Shown: positions 1-9,012, counted from the stretch's first letter. The stretch: DNA of 36,438 bases from JANQIV01 sp050117315 (GCA_050117315.1 JASFMY010000058.1:1-36438); one strand, 5' to 3'. Notes: a model not told the origin generated them from the letters alone. Made by a program: numbers and translations.

Positions 1-54
1 TCTGTGGTAGTGCTTTAACTCTGCCTTTTCTATATTGGTTAACTCGATTTTCAT
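1..54 (-). CDS. IS630-type transposase, N-terminal start only (runs off left edge)
   Basis: Read on the minus strand, an ATG at 54-52 opens a frame of 18 codons that leaves the window at base 1. The peptide MKIELTNIEKAELKHYHR resembles the usual opening of IS630-family transposases, a short lead ('I-E-L-T-x-x-E-x-x-E-L') into the helix-turn-helix region. Only these residues are visible, so the family call is a pattern match, not proof. It points away from the plus-strand IS630 fragment at 120-419, so the two are not halves of one simple copy in their present arrangement. Confidence 0.4.
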   Translation of the reverse strand, partial: MKIELTNIEKAELKHYHR

Positions 55-119
55 TCTAACAAACTTAACCTTTTTCTATCTCTTTAAACAGTCCCAAACT
101 TAATTTTTTTTTCGGATCG

Positions 120-419
120 TGTATATATAAAAGACCATATAATGCTGACAATCCATTACTATGTATGGATGAATCACCGAAACAATTAATTGGGGAGAAA
201 AAAATACCAATTGCAGCCAAGCCGGGATTTACAAAAAAAATTGATTACGAATATGAACGTAAAGGTGTATGTAACATATTTATGGCATTCGAACCCCTGG
301 TTGGAAGACGGATAGTGCATATAACTCAAAGAAAGACAAAGCTTGATTGGGCAAGATACTTAAAAGAACTATCAGATAATTATTACAAATGGGAATCCAT
401 CTTCGGGATAATCTTTTAA
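120..419 (+). pseudogene. IS630-family transposase, internal fragment
   Basis: The frame is open from about base 96 and shows recognisable IS630/DDE homology from about 123: a 'KRPYNADNPLLCMDESPKQLIGE' region (here split: KRPYNADNPLL, then CMDESPKQLIGE), where the D of CMDES is the first catalytic aspartate, then DYEYERKGVCNIFMAFEPL and the 'RRTKLDWA-like' HITQRKTKLDWARYLKEL block. An intact family member would continue into the second catalytic motif (VMDNLNTH-like). Here the frame ends in unrelated residues WESIFGIIF and a stop, and no upstream HTH domain is joined to it. It is therefore a truncated, non-functional relic. An ATG at 165 exists but is internal to the domain and not a meaningful start. 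Confidence 0.75.
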
Positions 420-519
420 GCCGGAAAAAACATTGATATAGTACATTTACAAACGTGTTTTTTAAGCGGGTCGCAAAAGGTGAAGCAATAGCAGCCTTCT
501 ACAGGCTTCGATTAAAACA

Positions 520-729
520 ATGAATCTTGATTTGGGAATTGATTTACACGAAGCTGCGTTAATTTTTCGGTTTTCACCATGGGGGATTGAATTGTGTATT
601 GTCGTTACTACAAGTATAGAGCATTTATTAAAGAGTTTAAGTGCAGTTGAAAAAGGTAAACTTTCGTATGAAAATATCAACCAGGTTATAAATTCTTTTA
701 ATAATACTAATCGGACCGGTTTGGCGTAA
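520..729 (+). pseudogene. Aldo/keto reductase, C-terminal remnant
   Basis: About 69 codons, beginning MNLDLGIDLHEAALIF and continuing through CIVVTTSIEHLLKSLSAVEKG and an INSFNN tail, look like the last quarter of an aldo/keto reductase: the helix 'LDLGMDLHEAALRF', the strand 'CIVGTTNxxHLKxN' that contacts the NADP adenosine phosphate, and the terminal 'KGxLPxxxxxxIxxSF'. The frame is open only back to a TGA at 481-483, so the TIM-barrel body with the catalytic Asp/Tyr/Lys/His is missing. The 420-519 stretch has no recognisable remnant of it. The fragment is too short to be active. It lies between the IS630 relic and the GWxTD gene, consistent with an old insertion/deletion scar. Confidence 0.6.
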
Positions 730-861
730 ATATTAGGGCATATGATATTTCCTTTTTAATAAGAAAAATAAAAATTAACTTTAAAAAAGAATGGGGGCTT
801 TGATAATTGCAGTTGTCCAAAAGTTATATTTAATTTTTATAAACTAACTTTGAGGTACATA

Positions 862-3096
862 ATGAATAGGAAGTTCGTTATTGTTTTTTACCTGCTTTCA
901 ATTTCAGTATTCTCACAGGAACAAACTTATTATCAAAAGGCAATGAGTGCTCTTGAATCCGGTGATACATCTTCGGCAAAGGATTTATTGGAACTGTCGC
1001 TAAGGCGTGAAAAAATTAGTGAAGCAAATTATCAATTGGCAAAAATATTCTCAAAGGAAAAAGAATCAACATATTTTCTAAACAAAGCCCGAACTATATT
1101 ATATGATGCTATTCAAAGTGACCCGAATATTATTAAATATAGATTACTTATGGCAGATATGCATAAGAGAGCATTTAAGATCAATATTTTTGATAGAGAT
1201 GCTTTATCTAAGGCAGAATACGAGTACTTCGAGATTTTGAAAATAGATAATGATTTTGAAAAAGCTCATTTTGAACTGGCAAAACTATTTGAAAGAGGGT
1301 ATTATGAATATGTAAACAGCGAAATAGCGAACCTGGATCTGCAACTCAAATCGGAACAAGGAGAAATTTACCACGGAGATATGGCCAAGACTAAATGGAA
1401 CGAATTTGTTAGAGACATTTACAAGAGCGGAAGTTATGCTACTTTAAAATTAGATGATAAAGCAAATGAGTTATTCAATTTGGCAATAGAACATTTTTCA
1501 AATACTATCAGAGTTAACGAAAAGAATTTTGATGCCTATTACAAATCAGCAATGCTTTATAATTTTGCGGGAAAATATTCTGAAGCGATTAAGATAATCG
1601 AAAAGGGTGAAAAATATTTCCCGGGCATTTATGAATTAAAATTGGCAAAGGCTTATGCATATCATAAATTAAGCAGCTTTGAAGCGGCACAGGAAAATTT
1701 TGACATTGCTTTTTCCTTAATGAACGCTGAAGATAGAACCGAGTTTAAGATTCAATCGGTAATAGAAATAATTAACCCGTCTTTTAAGGATAACTTAAAA
1801 AATAAAAGTGTTCCCGATATAGAACGAATCCTTGATTACTTTTGGAAAGTTAAAGACCCGCTTAATTTAACAAAACAAAATGAAAGGCTGCTTGAACATT
1901 ATTGCAGAATGGTTTATGCAAACTACTACTTAAGTCCGTATGACCCGTATATCCATGACCCGGGTGAAGTTGAAATAAAAGGATGGAAATCCGAGCAAGG
2001 AAATATTTATGTTAGATACGGCGAACCGGAAAATAAAAGAAGATTGAGAGCTAATATTGATCAGGTCTTAAACACAAACTTCAAAACAGATATCTGGAAT
2101 TACGGCGACTTCGAATTTAGTTTTGTTGATTTTACAAATAGAAAAAATTTCAAATTGGGTGATTCTTTTGCGGCAGGGCAATTTGCATCTCAAGTCGGAG
2201 GTGATTCTAAAAAACTGTCAGACGATTTAATGATAGTGTTGCCCAATGATTATAAACCCGAATTTAAAGGCCCTCAATTTGATTTGCCTTTTAATATTTG
2301 TCAGATGAGAGGTAAATACACAACCGATATTTACTTGAATTTTTCTATAGATCAAAAGGAAATATCAGGTGAAAATTCAGTTTATAAAGACGGTATAAAT
2401 TACGGCGTTTTCCTTTTTGACAAATACATGAATCCTATAATTGAAATTAGAGATTCTTTATCCAGGTTCACAAATTCGAATTCGGTGAAAACAGACCGGG
2501 AAAATTCTTACCTTGTTAAATCATTGCACTCCCCATTCCCGCCTAAGGAAGGAAATTTTGCTTTTGAAGTAGTCAGAAAAAAAGATAAAGGAGTTTCAAC
2601 AAATCGTATAAAATTAAAAGTAAAAAAATTTCCCAAAAACGATGTTCTTTTGAGCGATATTGTTTTGGCATCGGATGTTAAAATTGCTGACGCCTCTGGC
2701 ACTACCATAAAAAGAGAAAACTACAACATTTTGCCGAACCCTGTAGCCACCTTTTCAAATGATACACCTCTCTTCCTGTATTTTGAAATTTATAACCTGC
2801 GGAAAGATAATTCCAACCTAACCAATTTTGAGCAGCGGATTACTATTCAAGAAAAAGAGGAAGAAGGATTAAGCGATATATTAAATTCATTAGGCGATTT
2901 TATAGGTATTGACAGCAGAGGTGATAAAATAACTTTATCATCAAATTACAGCACCCTTGAAAGCGATCCTAAAATTTATCTTCAGCTTGATATGAGTGAC
3001 TACGACGAAGGCGAATACATTATCGGTGTAACCGTCAAAGATAATATTACCGGGAAAGAAATTTCCGGGGTAACAAACCTGGTGTGGAAAGATTAA
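862..3096 (+). CDS. GWxTD domain-containing secreted TPR protein
   Basis: A 744-residue protein with a signal peptide (residues 1-19, hydrophobic VIVFYLLSISVFS then QEQ). Residues about 20-290 are helical and TPR-like (repeated A-x-x-x-x-x-A-L patterns such as AMLYNFAGKYSEAIKIIEKGEKYFPG). The GWxTD domain follows: FWKVKDPLNLT...NERLLEHY...RMVYANYY near 328-360, then GWKSEQGNIYVRYGEPENKRR from residue 374. The last 250 residues are beta-rich and end in a strand pattern typical of this family. Function is unknown for the family; it is exported and common in Ignavibacteria, Acidobacteria and relatives. I chose ATG 862 over an in-frame TTG at 850 because it places the signal peptide properly and has GAGG eight bases upstream. 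A TonB-like gene follows after 12 bases, so they are probably co-transcribed. Confidence 0.85.
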   Translation: MNRKFVIVFYLLSISVFSQEQTYYQKAMSALESGDTSSAKDLLELSLRREKISEANYQLAKIFSKEKESTYFLNKARTILYDAIQSDPNIIKYRLLMADMHKRAFKINIFDRDALSKAEYEYFEILKIDNDFEKAHFELAKLFERGYYEYVNSEIANLDLQLKSEQGEIYHGDMAKTKWNEFVRDIYKSGSYATLKLDDKANELFNLAIEHFSNTIRVNEKNFDAYYKSAMLYNFAGKYSEAIKIIEKGEKYFPGIYELKLAKAYAYHKLSSFEAAQENFDIAFSLMNAEDRTEFKIQSVIEIINPSFKDNLKNKSVPDIERILDYFWKVKDPLNLTKQNERLLEHYCRMVYANYYLSPYDPYIHDPGEVEIKGWKSEQGNIYVRYGEPENKRRLRANIDQVLNTNFKTDIWNYGDFEFSFVDFTNRKNFKLGDSFAAGQFASQVGGDSKKLSDDLMIVLPNDYKPEFKGPQFDLPFNICQMRGKYTTDIYLNFSIDQKEISGENSVYKDGINYGVFLFDKYMNPIIEIRDSLSRFTNSNSVKTDRENSYLVKSLHSPFPPKEGNFAFEVVRKKDKGVSTNRIKLKVKKFPKNDVLLSDIVLASDVKIADASGTTIKRENYNILPNPVATFSNDTPLFLYFEIYNLRKDNSNLTNFEQRITIQEKEEEGLSDILNSLGDFIGIDSRGDKITLSSNYSTLESDPKIYLQLDMSDYDEGEYIIGVTVKDNITGKEISGVTNLVWKD

Positions 3097-3108
3097 ATTA
3101 AAACCGGA

Positions 3109-3726
3109 ATGATTTACAAAGAAGATAAATATTGTTACAGCAGGAACTTTAAACTCAGTCTAATTGCCAGCCTTCTAATCTGTGTAATTATAATCTTATA
3201 TTGGCCTAAAGGCAAAGATACTATTGAAAATGAAATAGCTTATTACGAACCGATGATCACCGTTATAGATATTCCGAAAACCAAGCAGTCGGGCTCACCC
3301 GATTTAATTCCTCCCCCGCCGAAACTTGAACTGAGCAATATTTTTGATATTGTTGAAGATTACGAGCTGCCGGATGTTGAAATTGAAGAAACTACTATAA
3401 CCGAAAAAATTGGTGCATCGAAAGAACAACCTGCAAAATTAGAGGAAGATAAGCCTTACGAGTTCTCCGCACTACCGTTTATTCCGAGACAAATACTTGA
3501 AGTAGTTCCGGAAAAAGTAAATAACAGTGAAGGAGTTATTAAGCTGTCAATTCTTATCGGAAAAAACGGGAAGCCCCAAAAACATAAAGTTTTGAAAAAC
3601 ACTACAAACAAAATGCTTTGTTATGATAAAGTTATTGAAGCTGTTTACAAATCAAAGTGGCAGCCTATTCTAATTGAAGGGGATTTGATTGAATACTGGA
3701 TAGAAAAATCTTATCTTTTCAATTAA
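3109..3726 (+). CDS. TonB-like energy transducer
   Basis: A 205-residue protein with a short basic cytoplasmic tail, one membrane segment at about 14-32 (FKLSLIASLLICVIIILYW), a proline-bearing periplasmic linker (IPPPPK at 67-72, acidic stretch 80-115) and a C-terminal domain at about 125-200 with the TonB beta-alpha-beta look (GVIKLSILIGKNGKPQKHKV, then a helix KVIEAVYKSKWQP). TonB passes proton-motive force from ExbB/ExbD to outer-membrane receptors; no exbB/exbD is in this window. The canonical 'YP' motif is weak, so this belongs to the broader TonB-C family and might instead be a structural relative. It follows the GWxTD gene by 12 bases and precedes the GYD gene by 50 bases. Its likely clients are the TBDRs at 4228 and 7170. 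Confidence 0.8.
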   Translation: MIYKEDKYCYSRNFKLSLIASLLICVIIILYWPKGKDTIENEIAYYEPMITVIDIPKTKQSGSPDLIPPPPKLELSNIFDIVEDYELPDVEIEETTITEKIGASKEQPAKLEEDKPYEFSALPFIPRQILEVVPEKVNNSEGVIKLSILIGKNGKPQKHKVLKNTTNKMLCYDKVIEAVYKSKWQPILIEGDLIEYWIEKSYLFN

Positions 3727-3776
3727 TCTTGTCTGCTTTTTTGTTCATTTCGTTTAAAAATTTTATTGAGGTAAAA

Positions 3777-4073
3777 ATGCAAACCTATGTTTTAATGACA
3801 AAACTGCCACCCGAAGTGTCGCAAAAAATGAGGTATCGTGCTGAAATAGGCCGCGAATGGATGGACCAGGTAAGAACAAAATGCCCTGAAGTAAGATTCA
3901 TTGCGCATTATGCTTTACTGGGTGCTTTTGACTTTATGGATATTTACGAAGCGCCCGATGAAAAAACAGCGGCTAAAGTATCAATGATAAGCCTCGCAAA
4001 CGGCGCTTTCCAGGCAGAAAGTCACCTGGCAATTCCTTACAACGATTTTCTTGAGTTAACGAAAGAAATTTAG
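3777..4073 (+). CDS. GYD domain-containing protein
   Basis: A 98-residue cytoplasmic protein starting MQTYVLMTKLPPEVSQ, with the family hallmarks of GYD proteins: an N-terminal strand Y-V-L-x-T-K-L, a helical segment, then ALLGAFDFMDIYEAPDEKTAAKVSMI (the 'G-x-Y-D' position reads GAFDFMDI) and a C-terminal ETHLAI-like strand (ESHLAIPY). GYD domains are small ferredoxin-like alpha/beta folds of unknown function. The ATG at 3777 has TTGAGG seven bases upstream and fits the family length; a TTG 48 bases further up is also in frame but would add a non-conserved stretch. It is codirectional with the TonB gene and ends 154 bases before the first TBDR. Confidence 0.8.
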   Translation: MQTYVLMTKLPPEVSQKMRYRAEIGREWMDQVRTKCPEVRFIAHYALLGAFDFMDIYEAPDEKTAAKVSMISLANGAFQAESHLAIPYNDFLELTKEI

Positions 4074-4227
4074 ACTGAAAAATTTTTGGTCACTTTTCTT
4101 TTTTATTAGCTTGAAATTTAATCTCCGGCCGACGCAAAAATCACGTGTTTTTTGAATGAACCTTTGCGTGATTAATTCCGTTTATCTTTTATTGTTCGCA
4201 ATATATTGATAATATAACGGTTCTTAT

Positions 4228-6555
4228 ATGAAACATATCGTTTTAATATTATTATTAATTTCAAATTTAATCTCTGCAAATAACAAATCTGAATCAGAAG
4301 GAAGCATAATAGGCAGCGTAATCGATTCCAAAACAAAAGAAGCATTGATCGGTGTAAACATTATTATTCTTGAAACAAACATAGGCACGGCAACAGGTGA
4401 AAACGGGTTATTTCAAATTGATAATTTATCTCCCGGTACATACAGGTTAAAGTTTTCGTTTATAGGATACGATTCAAGAATTCTTTCCGATGTTATAGTT
4501 AACGCTGCACGTCCGGCAATATTAAATTTAGAGTTGACCCCCGGTTCAATTATAAGCGAAGAAGTAACCGTCACGGCAGGATATTTTGAAGAAATAAACA
4601 TTGAAGCAATCAGCAGCACTTCATTATCGCGGGAAGAGATCAGGAGATTTCCCGGCGGGTTTGAAGATGTCGTAAGAACTGCTTCAACAATTCCGGGAGT
4701 TGCCGTTATAAGCAGCGGCGGAAGAAACGATTTGCTTGTGCGCGGCGGCGGACCCAGTGAAAATCTTTACTTGGTAAACAATATTGAAATACCGAACGTA
4801 AACCACTTCGGCAACCAGGGAACAAGCAGCGGCACACTTAGTTTTATAAACCTGGATTTCGTGCACAACGTTGATTTCTCCACGGGCGGTTTCGGAACAA
4901 AGTATGGGGATAAAATGTCGTCTGTGCTTTCAATAGATTTCAGGCCCGGCAGAACCGATCGGCTCGGAGGCAAAGCAACTATCTCGGCTACTCAATACGG
5001 ATTTGCACTCGAAGGTCCGGTAAGTGAAAAGGGATCGTTTTTGTTTTCAGCGAGACAAAGTTACCTGGACCTTATCTTTAAAGCCGCGGGCTTGGCATTT
5101 GTACCTGTTTATACCGATTTTAATTTTTATGCGGCTTATGATTTTACTCCCAAAGATAAATTAACACTCCTAAGCTTAACCGCTATCGATAGGGTTGAAA
5201 GAAATAACGACACCGATGAAAACAGGATTGAAAACGAAACACTGATGGACAATACACAGAACCAGTTTATAAACGGCATCAATTACAGACACGTGTTTAA
5301 AAACGGGTTCTTGAATGCAACGCTGAATTACAACTACAATAAGTACGATTTCAGTCAAACCGACAGGGATCAGGTTGAATATTTTAAAAGCGATGCCGGT
5401 GAATCCGAAACCGGGTTCAAACTGGAATCATATTTTAAGTCCGGTAATTCCTGCGGGTTGACTGCAGGCATTTTGCTCAAAAGAATTTCCAACAACAACG
5501 ATACAAGGTTTGCAGACTCAATCTACAACCGGAGCGGACGGAAAATTTCAATAAACGATTCCGGACTTCCACAGTTTATCCGCTTTGATAAAACCGCGTC
5601 AAAGCATGCCGCTTATATTGAATACGAACATTTATTAAGCGACAATATTGATATCAATTTAGGTTTGCGGACAGATTATTACAGCTTCATTAATGAAGAG
5701 GTCTATTTTTCACCGAGAATTTCCGTGGTAATAAAAGCATCACATAGACTGTCGTTTAAATTAAGTGCCGGGATATATCACCAATCCCCTTCCTATGTTT
5801 GGACGCTTAACGAGTTTAATAAAGATTTGAAAGCATTAAAGAACGACATGGGCATAGCGGGTTTTGAATATTTATTAAAAGACGATATTAAAATTTCCGT
5901 TGAAACATATTATAAAAAATATTCCGACCTGCCCACCGGGATTACGCCGGGAACCGATTACCTTGTTATCACTAATACCGGCGCAGGTTACGGCGGAAGA
6001 GAGGATGATTTCCTTTCGTTCGGCTATATTCCTTTAACCTCATCAGCGAAAGGGAAATCATTCGGTGCGGAATTATTAATTCAAAAAAAATATTCCGACA
6101 CTCCCCTTTACGGGCAGATAAGCCTGGCGTTTAATAAATCGGAATACACCGCGGGCAACGGACTGATTTACCCCGGCGAATACGACCAGCGTTTTATTTT
6201 TAATGCGGCCGGTGGATATAAGTTTAACGAGCATTGGGAAGTAAGCGGTAAGTTCAGGTTTTTCACCGGTGCGCCTTATACACCTGTTTATAAACCTTCC
6301 GAGAATAACAGCGAAATCCAAAACCTGCCCGGCGAGTATTTATCATCCCGCTTAAAAAATAGCCACTCACTGGATATCAGGGTTGACCGCATGTTTAATT
6401 TTGATGCATGGACATTAATTGTTTTTATTGACGTGCAGAATGTTTATAATAATAAGTTGCCCGTAAAGCCCAGTTATGATTTTTACGAAGATAAAATAGA
6501 AACAACCAACTCGCTTTCTATTATTCCTTCAATTGGTATAAGTGCTGAGTTTTAA
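4228..6555 (+). CDS. TonB-dependent receptor with carboxypeptidase-regulatory-like domain
   Basis: A 775-residue outer-membrane receptor. Signal peptide 1-17; CarboxypepD_reg-like beta-sandwich about 25-110 (GSVIDSKTKEALIGVNIIIL, GENGLFQIDNLSPGTYRLKFSFIGY); plug domain about 120-240 (LLVRGGGPSENLYLVNNIEIP, STGGFGTKYGDKMSSVLSIDFRPG); then a 22-strand-type barrel to the C-terminal phenylalanine of GISAEF. This is the SusC-like/Bacteroidota TBDR architecture, but shorter than classic SusC and without a SusD partner nearby. The substrate cannot be deduced. It follows a TonB-like gene in the same direction, though separated from the GYD gene by 154 bases, so it may have its own promoter. Confidence 0.9.
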   Translation: MKHIVLILLLISNLISANNKSESEGSIIGSVIDSKTKEALIGVNIIILETNIGTATGENGLFQIDNLSPGTYRLKFSFIGYDSRILSDVIVNAARPAILNLELTPGSIISEEVTVTAGYFEEINIEAISSTSLSREEIRRFPGGFEDVVRTASTIPGVAVISSGGRNDLLVRGGGPSENLYLVNNIEIPNVNHFGNQGTSSGTLSFINLDFVHNVDFSTGGFGTKYGDKMSSVLSIDFRPGRTDRLGGKATISATQYGFALEGPVSEKGSFLFSARQSYLDLIFKAAGLAFVPVYTDFNFYAAYDFTPKDKLTLLSLTAIDRVERNNDTDENRIENETLMDNTQNQFINGINYRHVFKNGFLNATLNYNYNKYDFSQTDRDQVEYFKSDAGESETGFKLESYFKSGNSCGLTAGILLKRISNNNDTRFADSIYNRSGRKISINDSGLPQFIRFDKTASKHAAYIEYEHLLSDNIDINLGLRTDYYSFINEEVYFSPRISVVIKASHRLSFKLSAGIYHQSPSYVWTLNEFNKDLKALKNDMGIAGFEYLLKDDIKISVETYYKKYSDLPTGITPGTDYLVITNTGAGYGGREDDFLSFGYIPLTSSAKGKSFGAELLIQKKYSDTPLYGQISLAFNKSEYTAGNGLIYPGEYDQRFIFNAAGGYKFNEHWEVSGKFRFFTGAPYTPVYKPSENNSEIQNLPGEYLSSRLKNSHSLDIRVDRMFNFDAWTLIVFIDVQNVYNNKLPVKPSYDFYEDKIETTNSLSIIPSIGISAEF

Positions 6556-6583
6556 AAACACTAACCTGATATTTTACTGCCTG

Positions 6584-6599
6584 CACTGACCATTCAGTG
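6584..6599. terminator. Small hairpin after the TBDR gene
   Basis: CACTGA, a 4-base CCAT loop, then TCAGTG: a perfect 6-bp stem 29 bases after the TBDR stop codon. No T-run follows on either side, so it is a weak terminator candidate. It could equally be part of the end of the neighbouring dead IS110 element. Confidence 0.25.
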
Positions 6600-6636
6600 A
6601 CGGCTTAAAGAAAAAGAGAGAACAGCCGGGCTTCAA

Positions 6637-6837
6637 TCAATAGCTGTGCATAGATTCAACGCCAACGGATATGTTGTCTTTGCATTGAGATATTAAATTA
6701 TTGAATAGTTTAAAATCATTACGCATATTGCGATGTAGATGGATGTTGCCTTCCTTGTCCATTGCCTATATATACATCTTGGTACTATGGAGGTCAACTC
6801 CGCAAACATATTTGGTGGTGATATTAGCTAATTCCAT
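6637..6837 (-). pseudogene. IS110-family transposase, N-terminal fragment with in-frame stops
   Basis: On the minus strand, AAGGAG sits at a good distance before ATG 6837. The frame reads MELANITTKYVCGVDLHSTKMYI, then a TAG (6768-6766), then resumes in the same frame with AMDKEGNIHLHRNMRND...FKLFNNLI and DNISVGVESMHSY, and hits TGA at 6639-6637. These are the RuvC-like N-terminal motifs of IS110 transposases: the first catalytic aspartate in GVDLHS and the glutamate in VGVES. The remainder of the RuvC domain and the C-terminal serine-containing Tnp domain are absent. The combination of an internal nonsense codon and a truncation means it is dead. It lies in the gap between two TBDR genes. Confidence 0.8.
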
Positions 6838-7169
6838 TTTGGTTCTCCTTGGTTTTGTTCATACTAAATGTTTGGCGACTTTACTATAGGCGTGGCTAAG
6901 TTATAATTTACTTAATTGTGGAGGACCTTTAACTAATATCCAGCTTTTCCACCCGCCCGCGTTTGCAAAGCGGCATTTGAGAATTTATTAAGTTAGGTTG
7001 ACAAAGTAAGCTAGACTCCAAAGTTTGTTTTATAAATAAATTGCTCGAAAATTAATGGCAGTGCTTTTTATTCGTGATTGCAGTTCCTGGCGGACAGGTG
7101 GAAAGCAACACCGTTAATTTTTTCCCAATCTTTTAATAAACTTTTAACAAATAAAAATAAGGAACAACG
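6838..7169. other. Non-coding gap upstream of the IS110 relic and of the second TBDR
   Basis: No gene is visible. Viewed on the minus strand, this is the 5' leader of the IS110 relic, the place where intact IS110 elements carry a structured guide (bridge) RNA and the left element end. Whether any of that survives cannot be decided by eye. Viewed on the plus strand, it must hold the promoter of the TBDR at 7170; AAGGAAC lies about 7 bases before that ATG. A short CCTG-GCGGA-CAGG hairpin occurs at 7086-7098. I looked for a cobalamin riboswitch because of the downstream receptor and did not find its B12 box. Confidence 0.4.
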
Positions 7170-9005
7170 ATGAAAATCAAGTTACAGGTTATTTTCATGC
7201 TGGTTAATTCATACCTATTTTGCCAGACCCCATCTATTGTTGACTCTGTTTCTTTATCCGAAGTTGTTGTTACAGGAACAAAGATCGGTATTGCAAGGAA
7301 TCAGGTTCCGTTTACGGTATCCCAAATTCCGCAAAAAACAATCGAGCAGAGCGGAGAATCCGCATTACTAAATGTAATAAGCCAATACACGCCGGGTGTA
7401 TTTGTTACACAACGTGGTGTTACGGGTTATGGAGTTTCCACAGGTGCGGCGGGACAAATAAACATGCGCGGTATAGGCGGAAGCCCAAATACGCAAGTAT
7501 TAGTACTTGTTAACGGTAATCCTCAATTTGCCGGAATATTCGGTCACCCGCTGCCGGATACATACTTGTCGTCCGATGTTGAAAAAGTTGAAATCATACG
7601 CGGACCTGCTTCGGTGCTTTACGGCTCTAATGCAATGGGCGGCGTAGTCAATATTATTACAAAACAACAGAAAACGGATGAATTTCAGTTGAACAGCCGC
7701 GCGTTGTACGGATCATACAGTACTGCAAAATTAATGCTGAATTCGGGATTCAAGAAAGATAAGCTCGGATTTTTTGCTTCGGTCAATCACGACAGAACCG
7801 ATGGACACAGGCCCTCATCCGATTTTGAAATTACAAACGGTTACCTTGAAACAGGCTACGATATCAACAATCATTTTAATCTTAAGGCGGATTTTTCAGT
7901 CTCGCAAACTAATGCAACGGACCCTGGGGAGAAAAGCGAGCATACACCCGGCGAAAAAATCGACATACTTAGAACAAACAGCAATATTACATTAAACAAT
8001 GAGTTTGAAAATATCAGCGGTGCAATTCATCTTTTCTATAATTACGGCGAGCACGACATTACCGACGGCTTTTACTCAATCGATAGGAATTACGGTTTAG
8101 GTGTTTATCAATCCATAAAATTATTTGAAGGAAATGTTTTAACAGTCGGTTTCAATTTCAAAAATTACGGGGGCATTGCTAGAAATAAATTGGCAATGAA
8201 CGGCGCCGGAATCGTATTTGCCGATACTACCGTAAATGAAAAAGCAGGGTATGTTTTGATACAGCAAACAATCGGTAATTATCTTGCTCTTAATGCCGGG
8301 TATAGACTCGAACATCACAACGTATACGAATACGAAAGTGTTCCTTCAGCAGGTTTTGCTTATTTTATTTCAAACAATACAACAATTAAAGGGTCGGTAT
8401 CCAAAGGTTTTAGAAGTCCGACTATTAGAGAGTTGTACCTCTTCACTCCCGCAAACGATGAGCTTGAACCTGAAAGGGTAATCAATTATGAAATCGGGAT
8501 TATGCAAAAACTGTTTCCCGGTAAACTGGGAGTTGAGTTTACCGCATTTAAATCCGACGGCGACAACCTAATACAAACTTTGGTTATAGGCGGCAAACCA
8601 ACGAATGTGAACACGGGAGAGTTTTCTAATTGGGGATTAGAATTATCCTCTAAATATAATATGAGTAGTTCTGTCCGGTATATTATAAACTATACTTTCA
8701 TTCATCAGGACGAACAGATGCTTGCTACTCCGGAACATTCGACGTATATCGGCACAAATTTTTCGGTTGATAAATTCAATATTAATCTCGGTCTTCAAAA
8801 TATTATTAATCTAATTACACTCACGAATCCGCAGGTTACAAAAGAGAGTTATACATTACTCAATGCCAACATTTCCTATAAGATCAACAGTAATTTTGAT
8901 GTATTTATTAAAGGAGAAAATTTATTGGATGAATCGTACCAGATAAATTACGATTACCCCATGCCGGGGATTACGTTCTTTGGCGGTTTAAATTTTCATT
9001 TATGA
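7170..9005 (+). CDS. TonB-dependent receptor, BtuB/CirA-like
   Basis: A 611-residue outer-membrane receptor without an N-terminal regulatory domain. Signal peptide about 1-19 (VIFMLVNSYLFCQ); TonB box SLSEVVVTG at about 28-36; plug about 40-165 with QINMRGIGGSPNTQVLVLVNG, DVEKVEIIRGPASVLYGSNAMGG and VVNIITKQQ; then a barrel with GFRSPTIRELYLF and ELEPERVINYEIG, ending in the receptor-typical DYPMPGITFFGGLNFHL. This domain order and length match cobalamin/siderophore/colicin-I type receptors (COG4206/COG4771) rather than SusC-like ones. The ligand is not predictable: no iron- or B12-uptake genes are adjacent. It stands alone between the IS110 relic and a palindrome, so it is probably a single-gene unit. 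Confidence 0.88.
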   Translation: MKIKLQVIFMLVNSYLFCQTPSIVDSVSLSEVVVTGTKIGIARNQVPFTVSQIPQKTIEQSGESALLNVISQYTPGVFVTQRGVTGYGVSTGAAGQINMRGIGGSPNTQVLVLVNGNPQFAGIFGHPLPDTYLSSDVEKVEIIRGPASVLYGSNAMGGVVNIITKQQKTDEFQLNSRALYGSYSTAKLMLNSGFKKDKLGFFASVNHDRTDGHRPSSDFEITNGYLETGYDINNHFNLKADFSVSQTNATDPGEKSEHTPGEKIDILRTNSNITLNNEFENISGAIHLFYNYGEHDITDGFYSIDRNYGLGVYQSIKLFEGNVLTVGFNFKNYGGIARNKLAMNGAGIVFADTTVNEKAGYVLIQQTIGNYLALNAGYRLEHHNVYEYESVPSAGFAYFISNNTTIKGSVSKGFRSPTIRELYLFTPANDELEPERVINYEIGIMQKLFPGKLGVEFTAFKSDGDNLIQTLVIGGKPTNVNTGEFSNWGLELSSKYNMSSSVRYIINYTFIHQDEQMLATPEHSTYIGTNFSVDKFNINLGLQNIINLITLTNPQVTKESYTLLNANISYKINSNFDVFIKGENLLDESYQINYDYPMPGITFFGGLNFHL

Positions 9006-9012
9006 TATTCCG

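Noticed and set aside
845..852. TAACTTTG as a Bacteroidota-type -7 promoter element for the GWxTD gene
   Set aside because: It matches TAnnTTTG, but it lies only 9 bases before the chosen ATG and overlaps the ribosome site, and no TTG sits at the right distance upstream.
4131..4175. Inverted pair AATCACG/CGTGATT upstream of the first TBDR as an operator
   Set aside because: Only 7 bp with a loop of more than 20 bases in AT-rich sequence; not distinguishable from chance.
6701..6889. 62-codon plus-strand frame with hydrophobic residues
   Set aside because: It is the shadow of the minus-strand IS110 fragment.
7020..7169. Cobalamin riboswitch ahead of the BtuB-like receptor
   Set aside because: The string CCTGGCGGACAGGTGGAAAGC looked suggestive, but the B12-box consensus and the helices around it are missing.
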